A stretch of DNA of 64,000 bases, taken from Atrina japonica (Eukaryota; Mollusca; Bivalvia; Pterioida; Pinnidae). Below the pieces are notes generated by a model. That model had not been told where the DNA came from. It worked only from the letters and a program-made list of their open reading frames with translations, and made no database searches. Below, in pieces: positions 22,400 to 34,300 of the stretch. Every line of letters starts with the position of its first letter. Within the stretch, counting starts at the first letter, position 1. The translations under genes and the position numbers were made by a program. The stretch is from the NCBI GenBank assembly GCA_030159075.1, contig BROG01000226.1, forward strand, positions 858,001-922,000. Reading direction: 5' to 3'.

Positions 22400-22632
22400 G
22401 TGGCCTCCCCACATTCTTGCGCTTCCGGTCAATGACACGTCCCAAGCCCAACGTTTGACTCTTTCTACCAGTCGCCATGACAATATGTCCTCACTTCCTG
22501 TATTACATCACTTTCGGTATTACGTCACAGGCAGTTCTGTAGCGTGCAAATTCAAACTGGCCAATCAGAAGCCAGGATTCTGATGAAGTCTTAAACAGCG
22601 CCACCTATGGCGGCAAATTTGAATTTGCACGA
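22400..22632 (-). repeat. Right inverted repeat of the Polinton-like remnant
   Basis: Read on the - strand it begins GTGCAAATTCAAATTTGCCG, continues with GGTGGCGCTGTTTAAG and CCTGGCTTCTGATTGGCCAG, then the CCGGAAG block. It matches the left copy with many substitutions and small indels, so the element is old. Confidence 0.65.
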
Positions 22633-23737
22633 TATGGAGATGTCAATTACCACTAATGTATTTGAACACACAATTTTTCATATTCTCGCCTATTTGTCAT
22701 GGGATAAAAATCATCATTGTGAGAGCTTATATCTTTCAAAACCGCTGTATCACGTGACTCGACATGGCTGTCAACATTCGAAAAAAAACATGACTCATCA
22801 CTTGGATTAAACCTGTGATTTTTGTAGTTTATATCAACAACTTTGAATAAATCTTGTTTATAGAAAGGAAAATTAGATGATAAAGGTTTCTGTTGTATAA
22901 ACCTTTAAAAATGAGATGTATAGTTACCATGACAACGCAAATAAATATTTTTTTCAATTATCTTTGTTTCTACATGAATGAGCATAATTTTAGCAAACTT
23001 TCATAAAAATCTGTGACCTCGGGTTTTAAACCAGGTTTATGGTTAAGAATTAAAAAACAAGGTCTATATCTGTGTATATTTAATCTATTCGGATCTTTAA
23101 AATGCATCTTTCTCATTTTTATATGTAATTTACCAGTTAACATCGAGATCGGGATACAATATGTATCTTAAATTTTATTCGGTTTTTTAATGCGGGTTAG
23201 GTATTCTGAATGTAATTGTAAATTAATATCTTCTGCAAAGTGCAAGGACAAACTGCAAGTGAGCAATATGTCGTGTAGCTTGCTCTTAAAATGGACATGC
23301 CAACGACAAGTTTGTCTACGGTCGATAAGGTATATTGAAATAATGTTAAATGATTTGACCGGAAAGTTAATCCAAGTTTTTATACCATATCAGCATTACG
23401 ATCAAGTCACACACGTGCATCAACTTGGGCACGTACGGATTTAATTTCTGTACGCTGGGTAAAGCCAAAGGATTTTTTCGGTACATAGAATAACCGAAAT
23501 GACACTCATTCACCGAAATGATGGGGTATTACCCGAAATGTCACTTAATTGATAAAGATTTAGTTTTTTTCTAATACGATTTTAAATGTGATTATTTTGG
23601 TTTATAAAAAATATACATATTATGAAATTTGTATGGGATGGAAAATGCGTACATAGGTTGAAATTAACGGATGTGTCAACATTCTCACATATACACCAGG
23701 CGCGTTGGGAGCATTTAATTAACTGAAAGGTGGAGGG
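22633..23737. other. AT-rich non-coding DNA
   Basis: No gene recognised. 23470-23560 has three ACCGAAATG-type phrases. A short open frame starting ATGGCGGCAAATTTG at 22607 overlaps the inverted repeat and has no family match. Confidence 0.4.
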
Positions 23738-25370
23738 TAGTGGTGTGGAAAAACCTTTGAAAGTACTCGTCCATCGGAAATGTATGCATATAAAAAGTAC
23801 TTGTTCAGATATATATAGGACTTGCCCGAAAATAAACTGTGAAAGTAGTTTAAGACTGAAGTATAAATTGAACGATTATATTGTATTGCTATACAAATTT
23901 AAGACAATGATAAACTAAACAAAATTCAACTAACCATTTATTTTCATCTAAAATTTTACAAATGCACGAGACCGCAGGGTTTCCAACAAGGAGCTAAGAG
24001 TCAGGTGTTAAATTTGAAAATTTCTGGGTGTTAAAACTCAAAATTGAAGAGTCATAATGAGTCGAGAGTTGCAATTACAAGTTTTACTGCATTTTTTGTA
24101 AATGTAGATGCAATGCCTTTTAAAATGAGTTCATGTATTTCTACTTCTAAATTTAATGTCCACTTGATTTTCTTCTTTATTTGTGCATACTCCAGTCATT
24201 GTTAGTCATGGTACATCGCTGATTTTTGCCAATGGAGGGGGGATGATTAACTGCCCAGGAGATTGATTGATTTTCATTCTCATTCTAATAAGCCAGATAT
24301 TTGTTTAACCAATGTAAAACAATTGTCTAAAATACTGTTTTAAGTCATTAAACATTATATTGGAAAAATGATTACATAAAATTCTCAGTAGATATAGTAA
24401 GAAAAAAAATTGCTGACGTTTGCAGGTGCACTTCACGGTAAAGTCACTCAAATTTTACTCTGTCACAGATCGAAGAATAAAGTACAAAAGTGTGTCAGTA
24501 TTAATGATATATTTCTTATAACAATCTAAGGCACAGTAAGATAAATTGGAATTAGTTTGCTGTTACAGTAAACATTTTAACAGAATAAATAAACATGTTC
24601 CCCTATTTTATGACATGCCGACTGCTTTCATGCATCTTACCATGAGGACCAACACGAACTGCTGACAAGCTTCGGGTCGGCACTGCACAGTCGTTGACAA
24701 TCAGCAGTGTTGAGTGATAATTAGTTAATCTTGTTAAAACATTTGTTTATTTAGAGACGGACAGGTGAGATTAATTACACCGCCCACTTGAAACTGACTG
24801 CTCCTCAATAAGCATGTTCTATCAAATTGTGCAATTTCATTGGTCGATCGCTCTACACATCTTCGTGAGAAATATTAGCTTGACTCTTCGGTAAAAATAC
24901 TGAGTCCAAAATAACACCCGTGGAGAATTTGTCAAGCATCAAAATCGGATTGTAGTGAAATTTCAGGGCTCAAAACCTAGAACCTTGAGTCAAGTTGTAA
25001 TGAACCAAAGTGAGGATTTCCAAATCTCATTCCCATGGCATAGGCACTAGAATGGCACTGTGATTTTCAATCGATATCACCATTATTGGACTTCAAAAAG
25101 TTCATTGAGAAAAAATAATTAAACACACAATATTGCGCAATATTTATACTGTTATTTTGTTGAAATGTTGGCCAAACTTTCTGCTTTGATTTTAGGCGAT
25201 TTTTTTGTGGTGGCTTAAAATTAAAATTAAAATTGGGGCAGAAAGTTCAGCCTAGTTGAAATGCTGCATGTTTTACTCATCCAATGGGCAAGTACACCAT
25301 GAACTTTCACTCGCCCATCAAGAAAATCCACTCGTCTAGACGAGTGGACAAGTGCTTTTCCACACCCCTG
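23738..25370. mobile_element. Possible non-autonomous hAT-like element, 1.6 kb
   Basis: Left end TAGTGGTGTGGAAAAACCTT then GTACTCGTCC; right end GACGAGTGGACAAGTGCTTTTCCACACCCCTG, which on the other strand starts CAGGGGTGTGGAAAAGCACT. Flanks GTGGAGGG and AGAGGGGG are similar in length and content to an 8-bp target duplication. No transposase seen. Related CTCGTC/GACGAGTGGA remnants lie at 26040-26075 and 39757-39835. Confidence 0.5.
25167..25254. mobile_element. Small MITE, about 88 bp, copy 1
   Basis: GGCCAAACTTTCTGC at the left and GGGGCAGAAAGTTCAGCC at the right are inverted, around AGGCGATTTTTT. A second copy is at 35392-35475 inside another insertion. Confidence 0.65.
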
Positions 25371-26615
25371 AGAGGGGGTGTCTCCCTTCCGGAAAATTGA
25401 GAAAAAAATTGTAGTCTCCCTTCCGGAAAATGAGAAAAAAAATTTAAAAGTTCAGTATCTGCCATTTTTTGCATCTAAAAGGGAATTGTTGTCAATAGTA
25501 TCAATGATATAAATATCTCATTTCTTTTCATTTGCTAGTCAACTTCACAATTTATAAGGAATAGATATAGACTATATTTTGAATTTAGAATTTTCAAAAT
25601 TTAGTATTTCTAAATTTGTTATAATGAATTTTAGAATACTAAATAATTCAAATTCTGAATATTCTGAGATAAAATTTGCATTTGAAATGCAGAAAATAAA
25701 TAACTTGACTTACCACTTACATGGAAAATACATAATCTTAGTTTGATTAATAAATATTTGGAAACATGATTATATTTAAAGTCAATTTTAAAAAAAAAAA
25801 TTTTTCTTGAGGATTTGAACTTAAACTTGTCTCAATTTTATAAACTTTTATGGAACCGTTAAGACTCTATTTCTGATATTGGACTTAAAATTAAATAGAA
25901 TGGCAGTAAAGGAATAAGGATTTTAAAAGCATCATGTTTATGGAAAGTTATAGAGTCTAAAAAGTAAGATGTTATGAATCTAAAAGAAAAATTACAAGTC
26001 ACTAAGGACGAGTTCCGGTACCCACTCCTAACTACTCCTCCCCAAGCCATTTTCACTTGTCCAGGATGAGTGGATGAGTACATTTTTCTCACCCTCTCCT
26101 ACAGCAACTTGACAACTGTGCCTTATAAAAAAATTAGCTGTTTTACATCAATTTGACTAATAATTGATCCCATTAAGTGCCCACCCCTTTTTCCTTATCA
26201 ATGTTCAGATGTTCCCGGACACACAAAAACCTGCGTGAAACATGCAGTTTTAATACAAAACATGCATTGTCATGATGATGGTTACACTACAGGGTTGTCA
26301 ATTCCCTGTGTCCTATCATTCCTTTGTAAATGGTGTTGGTGATTATAAAACAGTTTATCCTCAATATAGAGTGTATTTAATTTGTAACACTTTTTCCAAG
26401 ACCTTCTCAACTTCATAGACTGTTGCATGATTCTTATCAGTTGGAAGTCATATTATTCCAATGAACACAGCTCGCAGTGTCCTTACTGAAGACTTCAACT
26501 TCACAGCAGGGTGCCAAGATAAAGGAATGATTTGAAATCATTAAAGATTTTAATTATGCAATTTTTTATCTAAATCCCAAATACTATCATAAAATGAAAT
26601 CCATTACATGCATTT
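25371..26615. other. Non-coding DNA before the 42-bp array
   Basis: A short tandem duplication CTCCCTTCCGGAAAATGAGAAAAAAA lies at about 25381-25440. The rest is AT-rich with no gene seen. Confidence 0.45.
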
Positions 26616-27852
26616 GTCAATAGATGTTGAACAACCTGCATTATCCCCACATGATATCACAATAGGTGTTGAACACAGTGCATTATCCCCACATGATGTC
26701 ACAATAGGTGTTGAAAACGGTGCTTTATCCCCACATGATGTCACAATAGGTGTTGAACACGGTGCATTATCCCCGCATAATGTCACAATAGATGTTGAAC
26801 ACGGTGCTTTATCCCCACATGATGTCACAATAGGTGTTGAACACGGTGCATTATCCCCACATGATGTCACAATAGATATTGAACACGGTGCATTATCCCC
26901 ACATGATGTCACAATAGGTGTTGAACACGGTGCATTATCCCCACATGATGTCACGATAGGTGTTGAACACGGTGCATTATCCCCACATGATGTCACGATA
27001 GGTGTTGAACACGGTGCATTATCCCCACATGATGTCACAATGTCACAATGATGTCACAATAGGGTGTTGAACACGATGCTTTATCCCCTCATGATGTCCC
27101 CACAATAGATGTTGAACACGGTGCAACACGGTGCTTTATGCATTATCCCCACATGATGTCACAATAGATGTTGAACACCGGTGCATTATCCCCCCACACG
27201 TGCATTATCCCCACATGATGTCACAGTAGATGTTGAACACGGTTCTTTATCCCCACATGATGTCACAATAGATGTTGAACACCCTGCATTATCCCCACAC
27301 GATGTCACAGTAGATGTTGAACACGGTTCTTTATCCCCACATGATGTCACAATAGGTGTTGAACACGGTTCTTTATCCCCACATGATGTCACAATAGGTG
27401 TTGAACACGGTGCATTATCCCCGTGTAATGTCACAATAGGTGTTGAACGCGGTGCATTATCCCCCACATGATGTCACAATAGGTGTTGAACACCCTGCAT
27501 TATCCCCACATGATGTCACAATAGGTGTTGAACATGGTACATTATCCCCGCGTGATGTCACAATAGGTGTTGAACACGGTACATTATCCCCGCGTGATGT
27601 CACAATAGGTGTTGAACACGGTGCATTATCCCCACATGATGTCACAATAGGTGTTGAACACGGTGCATTATCCCCACATGATGTCACAATAGGTGTTGAA
27701 CACCCTGCATTATCCCCACATGATGTCACAATAGGTGTTGAACACCCTGCATTATCCCCACATGATGTTACGTTGATGTCCCCACAATTCACAATAGGTA
27801 TGAACATCTATTATCAGATTCATAGGTGTTGCATTATCCCCACATGATGTCT
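26616..27852. repeat. Minisatellite, 42-bp unit, about 28 copies
   Basis: Unit GTCACAATAGGTGTTGAACA followed by CGGTGCATTATCCCCACATGAT. Copies differ by point changes (CCCTGCATT, GGTTCTTTATC, GATGTTGAAC) and a few indels near 27035-27200 and 27760-27850. Because 42 is a multiple of three, both strands stay open for over 400 bases. The repeated peptides (GVEHGALSPHDVTI and, reversed, TSCGDNAPCSTPIV) have no start context, splice sites or homologue and are taken as by-products. Confidence 0.93.
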
Positions 27853-28159
27853 ATTAATGGCAGAGACACTTGTGTCTATTAATGGCGGTACTGATGCGTA
27901 AAATAAAAAAAAAAATTCTTTTGATTTAATTTTATGTATGTGTACCCATGATTTATATCTTTGTACCCCTATTCTGAAAAAGCAGTGAGAACACTGCCTA
28001 TTTTTGTAGCACCCTGGTCACTTAATAGGTTGAATACAATATGTTATTTCTTTTAGGAAGTTGTTACTGTATCCTTTCTTTGAAAATAGTTGGGTGCTGT
28101 ACTTATAGCATATATATTTATTTTTAATGAGTAATTTTATGTATTTGGTTATTTCACAG
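27853..28159. other. Non-coding DNA before the first detected LETMD1-like exon
   Basis: AT-rich, ends in the acceptor TTATTTCACAG. No N-terminal exon found here. Confidence 0.5.
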
Positions 28160-28320
28160 GTGTTTTTCAAACCAACGAAAGAGCAAGCCATCATCACAGT
28201 CACAAAAAAGCAGCCCATTAAAAGTTCAAATTTATGCACAGAAGTTTGTGAAAGCATATGAGGGATTTTTAGAGAGAAGGGTACCAAAGTTCTACACGAA
28301 ATATTCACAATTCAAATTTT
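28160..28320 (+). CDS. LETMD1: LETMD1-like exon 1 in window
   Basis: Acceptor CACAG ends 28159, donor GTAGGT at 28321. One base completes a codon, then a Ser/Lys-rich stretch and the conserved KFVKAYEGFLERRVPKFYTK. Ends one base into a Cys codon. An upstream coding exon must exist because no in-frame ATG precedes it. Confidence 0.82.
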
Positions 28321-31300
28321 GTAGGTATTTTTAGCTTACCGTTTTGAAATGAGTTGAGCATATGCTATCACCTTGGTATGGGCATGGGATTCAGAATATT
28401 TATCAGCTTCGCCTTCTCGTACATCACCTGGCATGATATTTATGTCTAGGATTCATTGATACTGCAGGGATTATCCAGCTATTTTAATATATACGTTTTT
28501 TCTTTTAAATGGGAAAAATGATAGCCAAAGGCTGAATATAAGTGTTGTAGGCATGAAAAATGAAGGGGGCTCAGGGACATGTCCCCCCCCACCGAAAAAG
28601 TTTAGGTTAATGGGGCTGTATTCTGAAAGCTTCTGGTGGCATTTCTAGACCCTTATCAAGATCAGAACAAAACAATATTTCAGACAAAATATGAAAAAAG
28701 GTGCACAGATCCAAGTGGTCCTACCTTAGTGTAACTCAAATAATTCCGTCGTCATATTTCATTTGCTACGATCACTACTCCTCTGGAGGACTTTGACTGG
28801 AAGAGGTCACTGTGATTATTTGAGTTAATGTTAGTGCATGAACTTGCGAAATCCAATATGGCTGCTGAGAACAAGAACGAGGATACATCATGAAATATAT
28901 TTTATGTGTTTAATGTTAAATATAAATTTTGTAGAATAATTGTCAGTTTGTATATGATAGGAAATCTTAAGCTTAATTTTATAACAATGTAAATCTTGTT
29001 GAATAAATATTCTATTTACAGGAGTAATCAAAAGTGAAATACAACAAAATATAGTTTTGATATTTTCCTTGATGTACCGGTATTTGTTGAGCAGACTTCT
29101 TCCGGTTAAAAAGTACTATAATCGATCCATTTAAAACCGTGTACACATGTAGATTCCAACAGATTTAATCTGATTTAAAGATATACAACTTAAAAGCTGC
29201 AATTGGACAAAAACAGGAAAACTATGAACCATCATGAAAAGATATTTTTAAATTTTTTTTTCTATTTGGGGAATTTTCTGTATCAAAGAGGGGAATTTTT
29301 ATATTTTTTCCAAAGGGGAAAGGTACCGTTTACCAGTATAAAAATAGCATCGATAAATCCCTGTAAGGGTATGCTTTTGATGCTGGATTAGTCCTGTCTG
29401 TTTTGCAACAATGACCCTGTTTTGTACTAGGGTCAATTTTTCAGTGCTGTGGTTCTGATTGGTTAGGGCTTGGTTTAGGGCTGTCATCTATAGACCCAGT
29501 ATTGATATAACATCAATAAGAATCAATTGATTCGATACAATATCAATACGGTACTTATTGTTTTTAGTATTGGTACATTTTTATGCATTTCATAGGTTTC
29601 TCTTTTACAATTTCTGAAATTATGGGACTTGTGAGACTTATGAATGGCTTAGTTCTGGTTTTAGTGTTTTTCAACCATAGTGTATTAAATTGATGTATTT
29701 ACTTTCAACTCAGCAATGTCAGACCAGACACATGTTTAAAGGGAAAAATATTGTTTACTTTGCTACTTGACAATCTGTGAAACTTTAAACTTTCTTTTCA
29801 GGTCTGCAGTCATTTGTTTTGGACTTTAAAGAATATAGAAGAATAAATTCTTTATTGAGACAAGGGAGCAGATTGGAGACATTTTCACGAAATGAATTAT
29901 TATTATTTAGACAGGTAAATAAACAATACAAAGGGACCTGTTTTAAATACCGTATTCGACACATTAAGCGCCAAAGGCACTACAAAAATCAGTGAAAAGG
30001 GGTGTGTGCTTAATGGGACCAATTAATAGTCAAACTAACGTAAAACGGTTAAATTTTTAAGGCACATGTTGCTGTAGTTATTACCAAGGACACCTATCAA
30101 CATAATTCTGTTTCGGGGGGGGGGGCTACAGATAAATTACTTACAGTTTTTCAGGTCCATCTCATTGTCAATCAGCAAAAAGATTCTCAATCATATGTAA
30201 AAAGCGGGAGGGGGCATTTAGGGACATTGGTGCTTAATGCGTATTACGGTAACATCCCTTATCTGCCATTATGTTAAGATAAATGTATCTCCAAAAAATT
30301 AAATCTCAAAGGATAACGTACTGTATACTGTATTTTCTCACCTGATTATTTTCGCTCTTTTTACGACATAAAATGGTCACCCTGTCATTGCCCTAAATTT
30401 AATGAATGACCTGACTTTCCATGCTTCAGTTATTTAGCTTGAAAACTTTGCTTTCAGTTTAAATTCCTCATATCTAGGGGGTGATGTGGGGCGGGGGTAA
30501 ATGGCGAAAATTAAACAGGAGTAAAAATTATCAGGAATACAGTTTTGCAATCAATTTCAAACGGTTATCTTTCATATAGCATGTATCTTTGGTAATTTAC
30601 AACGCTGTCAAGAAAATTTCCTCGGTATTGGTTGTCTTTGAATTATGCCTGCTCATAATGGTCTAGTGGTACAGCAATGGACTTGTGAGCAGAACGTCCT
30701 AAATTCTAAGTTATGGGTCATACGTAAGACTTTATCTTTATCTTGGTGGAGCACTTGTGATCAATTTACAAGCAGCTCCCAGGTCATATGTAAGACTTTT
30801 AAAAAGATAGTGACTATTCCTTCACCGAGAGCTCGGCATGCAGAGTGAAACGTCTTTCAAAGCCTTTCATATGAGATTTCCGATGTCACGACAGATATGA
30901 CATCAAAGAACCCTCACTGCAGTGGTGTCAGCCCATGGATCAGTTCAAAATTTATGGCACTTCACCTAAGGCTAGTGACATTTCTACTGGTGTATAGGTA
31001 AAAAAAAAATATTTTTGGCGAGACGAAAAACAACAATTAAACAAAGAAAGAAAGGTCTTGGTGGCCCTGTTTTTTAGAACATGTACTAGATACAAGGTTT
31101 TTAACTCATTCACCCCTACAGATACATTTGGACTGGTCTAAGCAATTGATTTATAGAAGAGTCCATTGTTTTTGAGGGGTTGATGAGTTAATGTCCATTC
31201 CAAGTTTTTTTTATGTTTAGCGTCCACCCTTGAAACTTGGAATGGCCTTATCATTTACACAAGACGTTAGATGTTGTAAGGCATTGGACATGGAAACAAC

Positions 31301-34300
31301 TGGTTTCATTTCAACTTTCACAACACACACAACTTCTTTCCTGTATTTTGTTGATTATTACATGTATTATATCTATTGTTTTGATTTCAGATGCCAAAAG
31401 ATATCAGTAGGGCACTTCCTGTTCTTATTGTTGGTGTTTTACCATTCGGAATTTATCTACTACCAGTATTGTAAGTTGTAAATTAACAAATTTTTAGATG
31501 ATAAATGTTTTAACATTTGTATTGACGATATTTTACACAATGTAAAACTTTTTATGCCCCCGTGACAAAATGTTGAGGGACATATTAGATACATGGATTG
31601 TGCCTGTCTATCTCCCCCTACAGTTTTGGAGCTACAAGTTTTATATTTTGTTGTTTATACACACAGGATTTTGATTTTTTCTTTAAATATTCCCAAAATG
31701 CCAGGTATTTGGACTTAGTTATTTTTTTATACTAGCTGCATAAAGAGATCACCTTTTATCCGTTACCTTCCGTCCGTCTGTCTGTCTGCAGAGCTCAAAT
31801 TTGTGAGTAATTTGGTTGCATATGCAAATAAAAATCGTAAATGGAGACTAAGAATTAAATTAACATGCCATGTTATCGTACTTGGAATCTGTATTTTGTA
31901 TTATGGTCGGTCCCGAACTGTTTTTAACCAATCTGAGTCATAAAATGTTTCTGTTCTGCTGATTGATTGATTATATGTTAAGACAATGTGATTTAGGCCC
32001 ATTTAAGCGCTTATTTAACCTAAAAGAAGGTTACATTAAAACCACAGTCTGTTTTTCATTAGAAATGCTGTCTACAGGTTTAATTCCACGGGGTGTAATT
32101 ATCACATTTTTCTCTTTCCTGACAGTATCAGTGTTTTAAATTCATGGATTGGGAGTAGTATAAAACATGTAAAAATAGAAGTTTTTACCCCTGTATTTGT
32201 AATATAAAAATATCTCAGATACCAAAGTATAAATCTTTACGATGTCCAGGATACAAACTTCATAAAAATGTGTTTAACTGGAACTGTAGTACATAGCAAT
32301 CAATCACATATACTAACTGGTAAAATAATACTTGAAGAATACTGCAGGTTGAAAAAAAAACATGTTATATGTTGTATTTGTGGGACGAAATTAAATGTGA
32401 GTAGACCCTTTCACTTTAACTGCGGTCCTGTGACTTTGAGTGGCAAAATGATACAGATACCCGCAAAAACATAGACGTCATTATAGTACCTGATTGTTTT
32501 TTGACGTCATTTTCCGGGAATCTGTCATTTTGCCAACCAAAGACTGGCAAAGTCACAGGACCGCAGTTACTGCTAAAGGGTCATAGACCCTTTCACTTTA
32601 ACTGCGGTCCTGTGACTTTGAGTGGCAAAATGATACAGATACCCGCAAAAACATAGATGTCCTTATAGTAACTGATTGTTTCTTGGTGTCATTTTCTGGG
32701 AAACTATCATTTTGCCACTAAAAGTTACAGGATTGCAGTTATCGTGAAAGATTCTATAATAGTTGAGTAAACATTTGTATATTTACATGAATGACAGGAA
32801 TATCAACATCAATTATTGGTGTTTCTTTTTTCATTCATTCTAGACTACATATGCATGATTTGTTAAAATATTTCTACAACAGTATATCTTCTAAGCCTTT
32901 TTAATCAAAGTTTTAGTCTTATCACGGGATATACTTTTTTCATCAAAATGACAGCCTGTATAACTTTAAATTAATGGATTTATTGACACTGTAAATACAT
33001 GTATGATGAATATTAACACTGCAAGTTATAGCCCCCTATACCTTACCCTATACATATATGTAACATCATAATGTCTGTTATGAATGTTTATATTGTTTAC
33101 TGTATACTACATTTCTCTGTAGGTTCTTTATTCCCAAACGCTTCCTACCAAGTCAATTTTCAAACCAGCCACAGATGATAGAAACGGCTTTGCACTATCA
33201 TTACCTGAGGATAAAAAGATACCCCCATGTCATTAATCACATGGAAAAAAAGATCAAAAGCACCCCACCGTCAGAAGATGTTCAGAAATTACAAAATGTG
33301 ATAACAAAAGTGAGTACCATTCAAGGGGCACTAACTGTGTTTTTTCAATAAAATTTTCTTTCTTTTTTAACTTACATGTACATAGATTGATGTACAATAA
33401 CAAAAAAAGAGATACACAGAGGCATAAAATTTTTGCGTGTTGTGTGTTTTGCACAAAAGTTTATAAAAATCAGATATCCTTGTATTGGTAATTTGTTGAT
33501 AAACTCGGAAGACTTCACCAAGTGTTGATATGACAGACGAAAGACTAACAATCGGGCAGCTTGTGTTGCAATCGATTACAGGCAGATTGGAAATGCGTAT
33601 ATGTAGGGAATTATAGGCCTATTATTTTTTTAATCGAGGGTACTGCCGTGGGGAACGTGTCCCCTTCGCCCCCTCTGAATCCGTCACTGGTACAGTTTCT
33701 CGTTTAAATCTTCTCGTTTTCACAAGACGCAATTTTGTAGATAATAAAAACATTGGTTTCTTGGTAGAGCTAGCATGTAATTGAGTTTCGTATTGGATGT
33801 TTTCATACTTTATTTTGTAAATAACCCAAATTATTCAGTCATTATATTCTGTTCACTACAATCATTGCATTAACCTAGTAGGATGAAGAGAATCAGAAAC
33901 GGTGCAGGCTAGAATTATTCGAGTTTAAACATATAAAAAAAATCGGTCGCTCACATATTGGTTACACGGTAGAGCTGTAGTTTCGTATTTAATGTTATAC
34001 TTTTTAAAAAACACTCAGTTTTCTATGGAATCAACATGATTTGGCCAATGAAAAGTGGTCGCTGGTCGCATTATGGGAGTGGTCTCTTATAAGAGGTAAT
34101 TTATCATTAAAAAGGCTTATGTTTTGAAAATGTGGTCACTTAAGGGAGGGGTGGTCGCTTATGGGGGTGGTCGCAAATAGGGGTACCACTGTATTTGAGT
34201 TTTGAATAACATAGAATACGATGTGGATGGGCATTAAAAAATAGAAACAGCCAGCATAGTGGTTTAAACACCAGAAATGTGATTCCCTCATGGTAATAAA

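Larger units (their letters stand above)
17622..22632. mobile_element. Polinton/Maverick-like remnant bounded by diverged inverted repeats
   Basis: Left block about 17622-17790 and right block about 22400-22632 are inverted copies: TTTGCCGCC, ACTGGCTTCTGATTGG against CCAATCAGAAGCCAGG, and GACGTCATAAAACCGGAAG against CTTCCGGTCAATGACACGTC. Between them on the - strand lies a broken family B DNA polymerase of the protein-primed type found in Polintons (about 19430-21560), and another decayed frame at 18001-18660. Full Polintons are 15-20 kb with integrase, ATPase, protease and capsid genes; none of these was recognised, so this is an internally deleted relic. A MITE and a SINE sit inside it. Confidence 0.65.
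31471..33122. other. LETMD1-like intron
   Basis: Contains dispersed-repeat-like fragments at 31548-31640 (TTTATGCCCCCGTGACAAAA) and 31735-31830 (CCGTCCGTCTGTCTGTCTGC) and the twin MITEs at 32402-32757. No exon missing by phase. Confidence 0.5.

Noticed and set aside
22607..22810. Short frame starting ATGGCGGCAAAT as a possible first exon of the LETMD1-like gene
   Set aside because: It begins inside the right inverted repeat, is not Arg-rich like a targeting peptide, and no donor with the needed phase was convincing.
26604..27847. Long open frames on both strands (up to 147 codons)
   Set aside because: They are produced by a 42-bp repeat without stops; no start context, splice sites or family resemblance.
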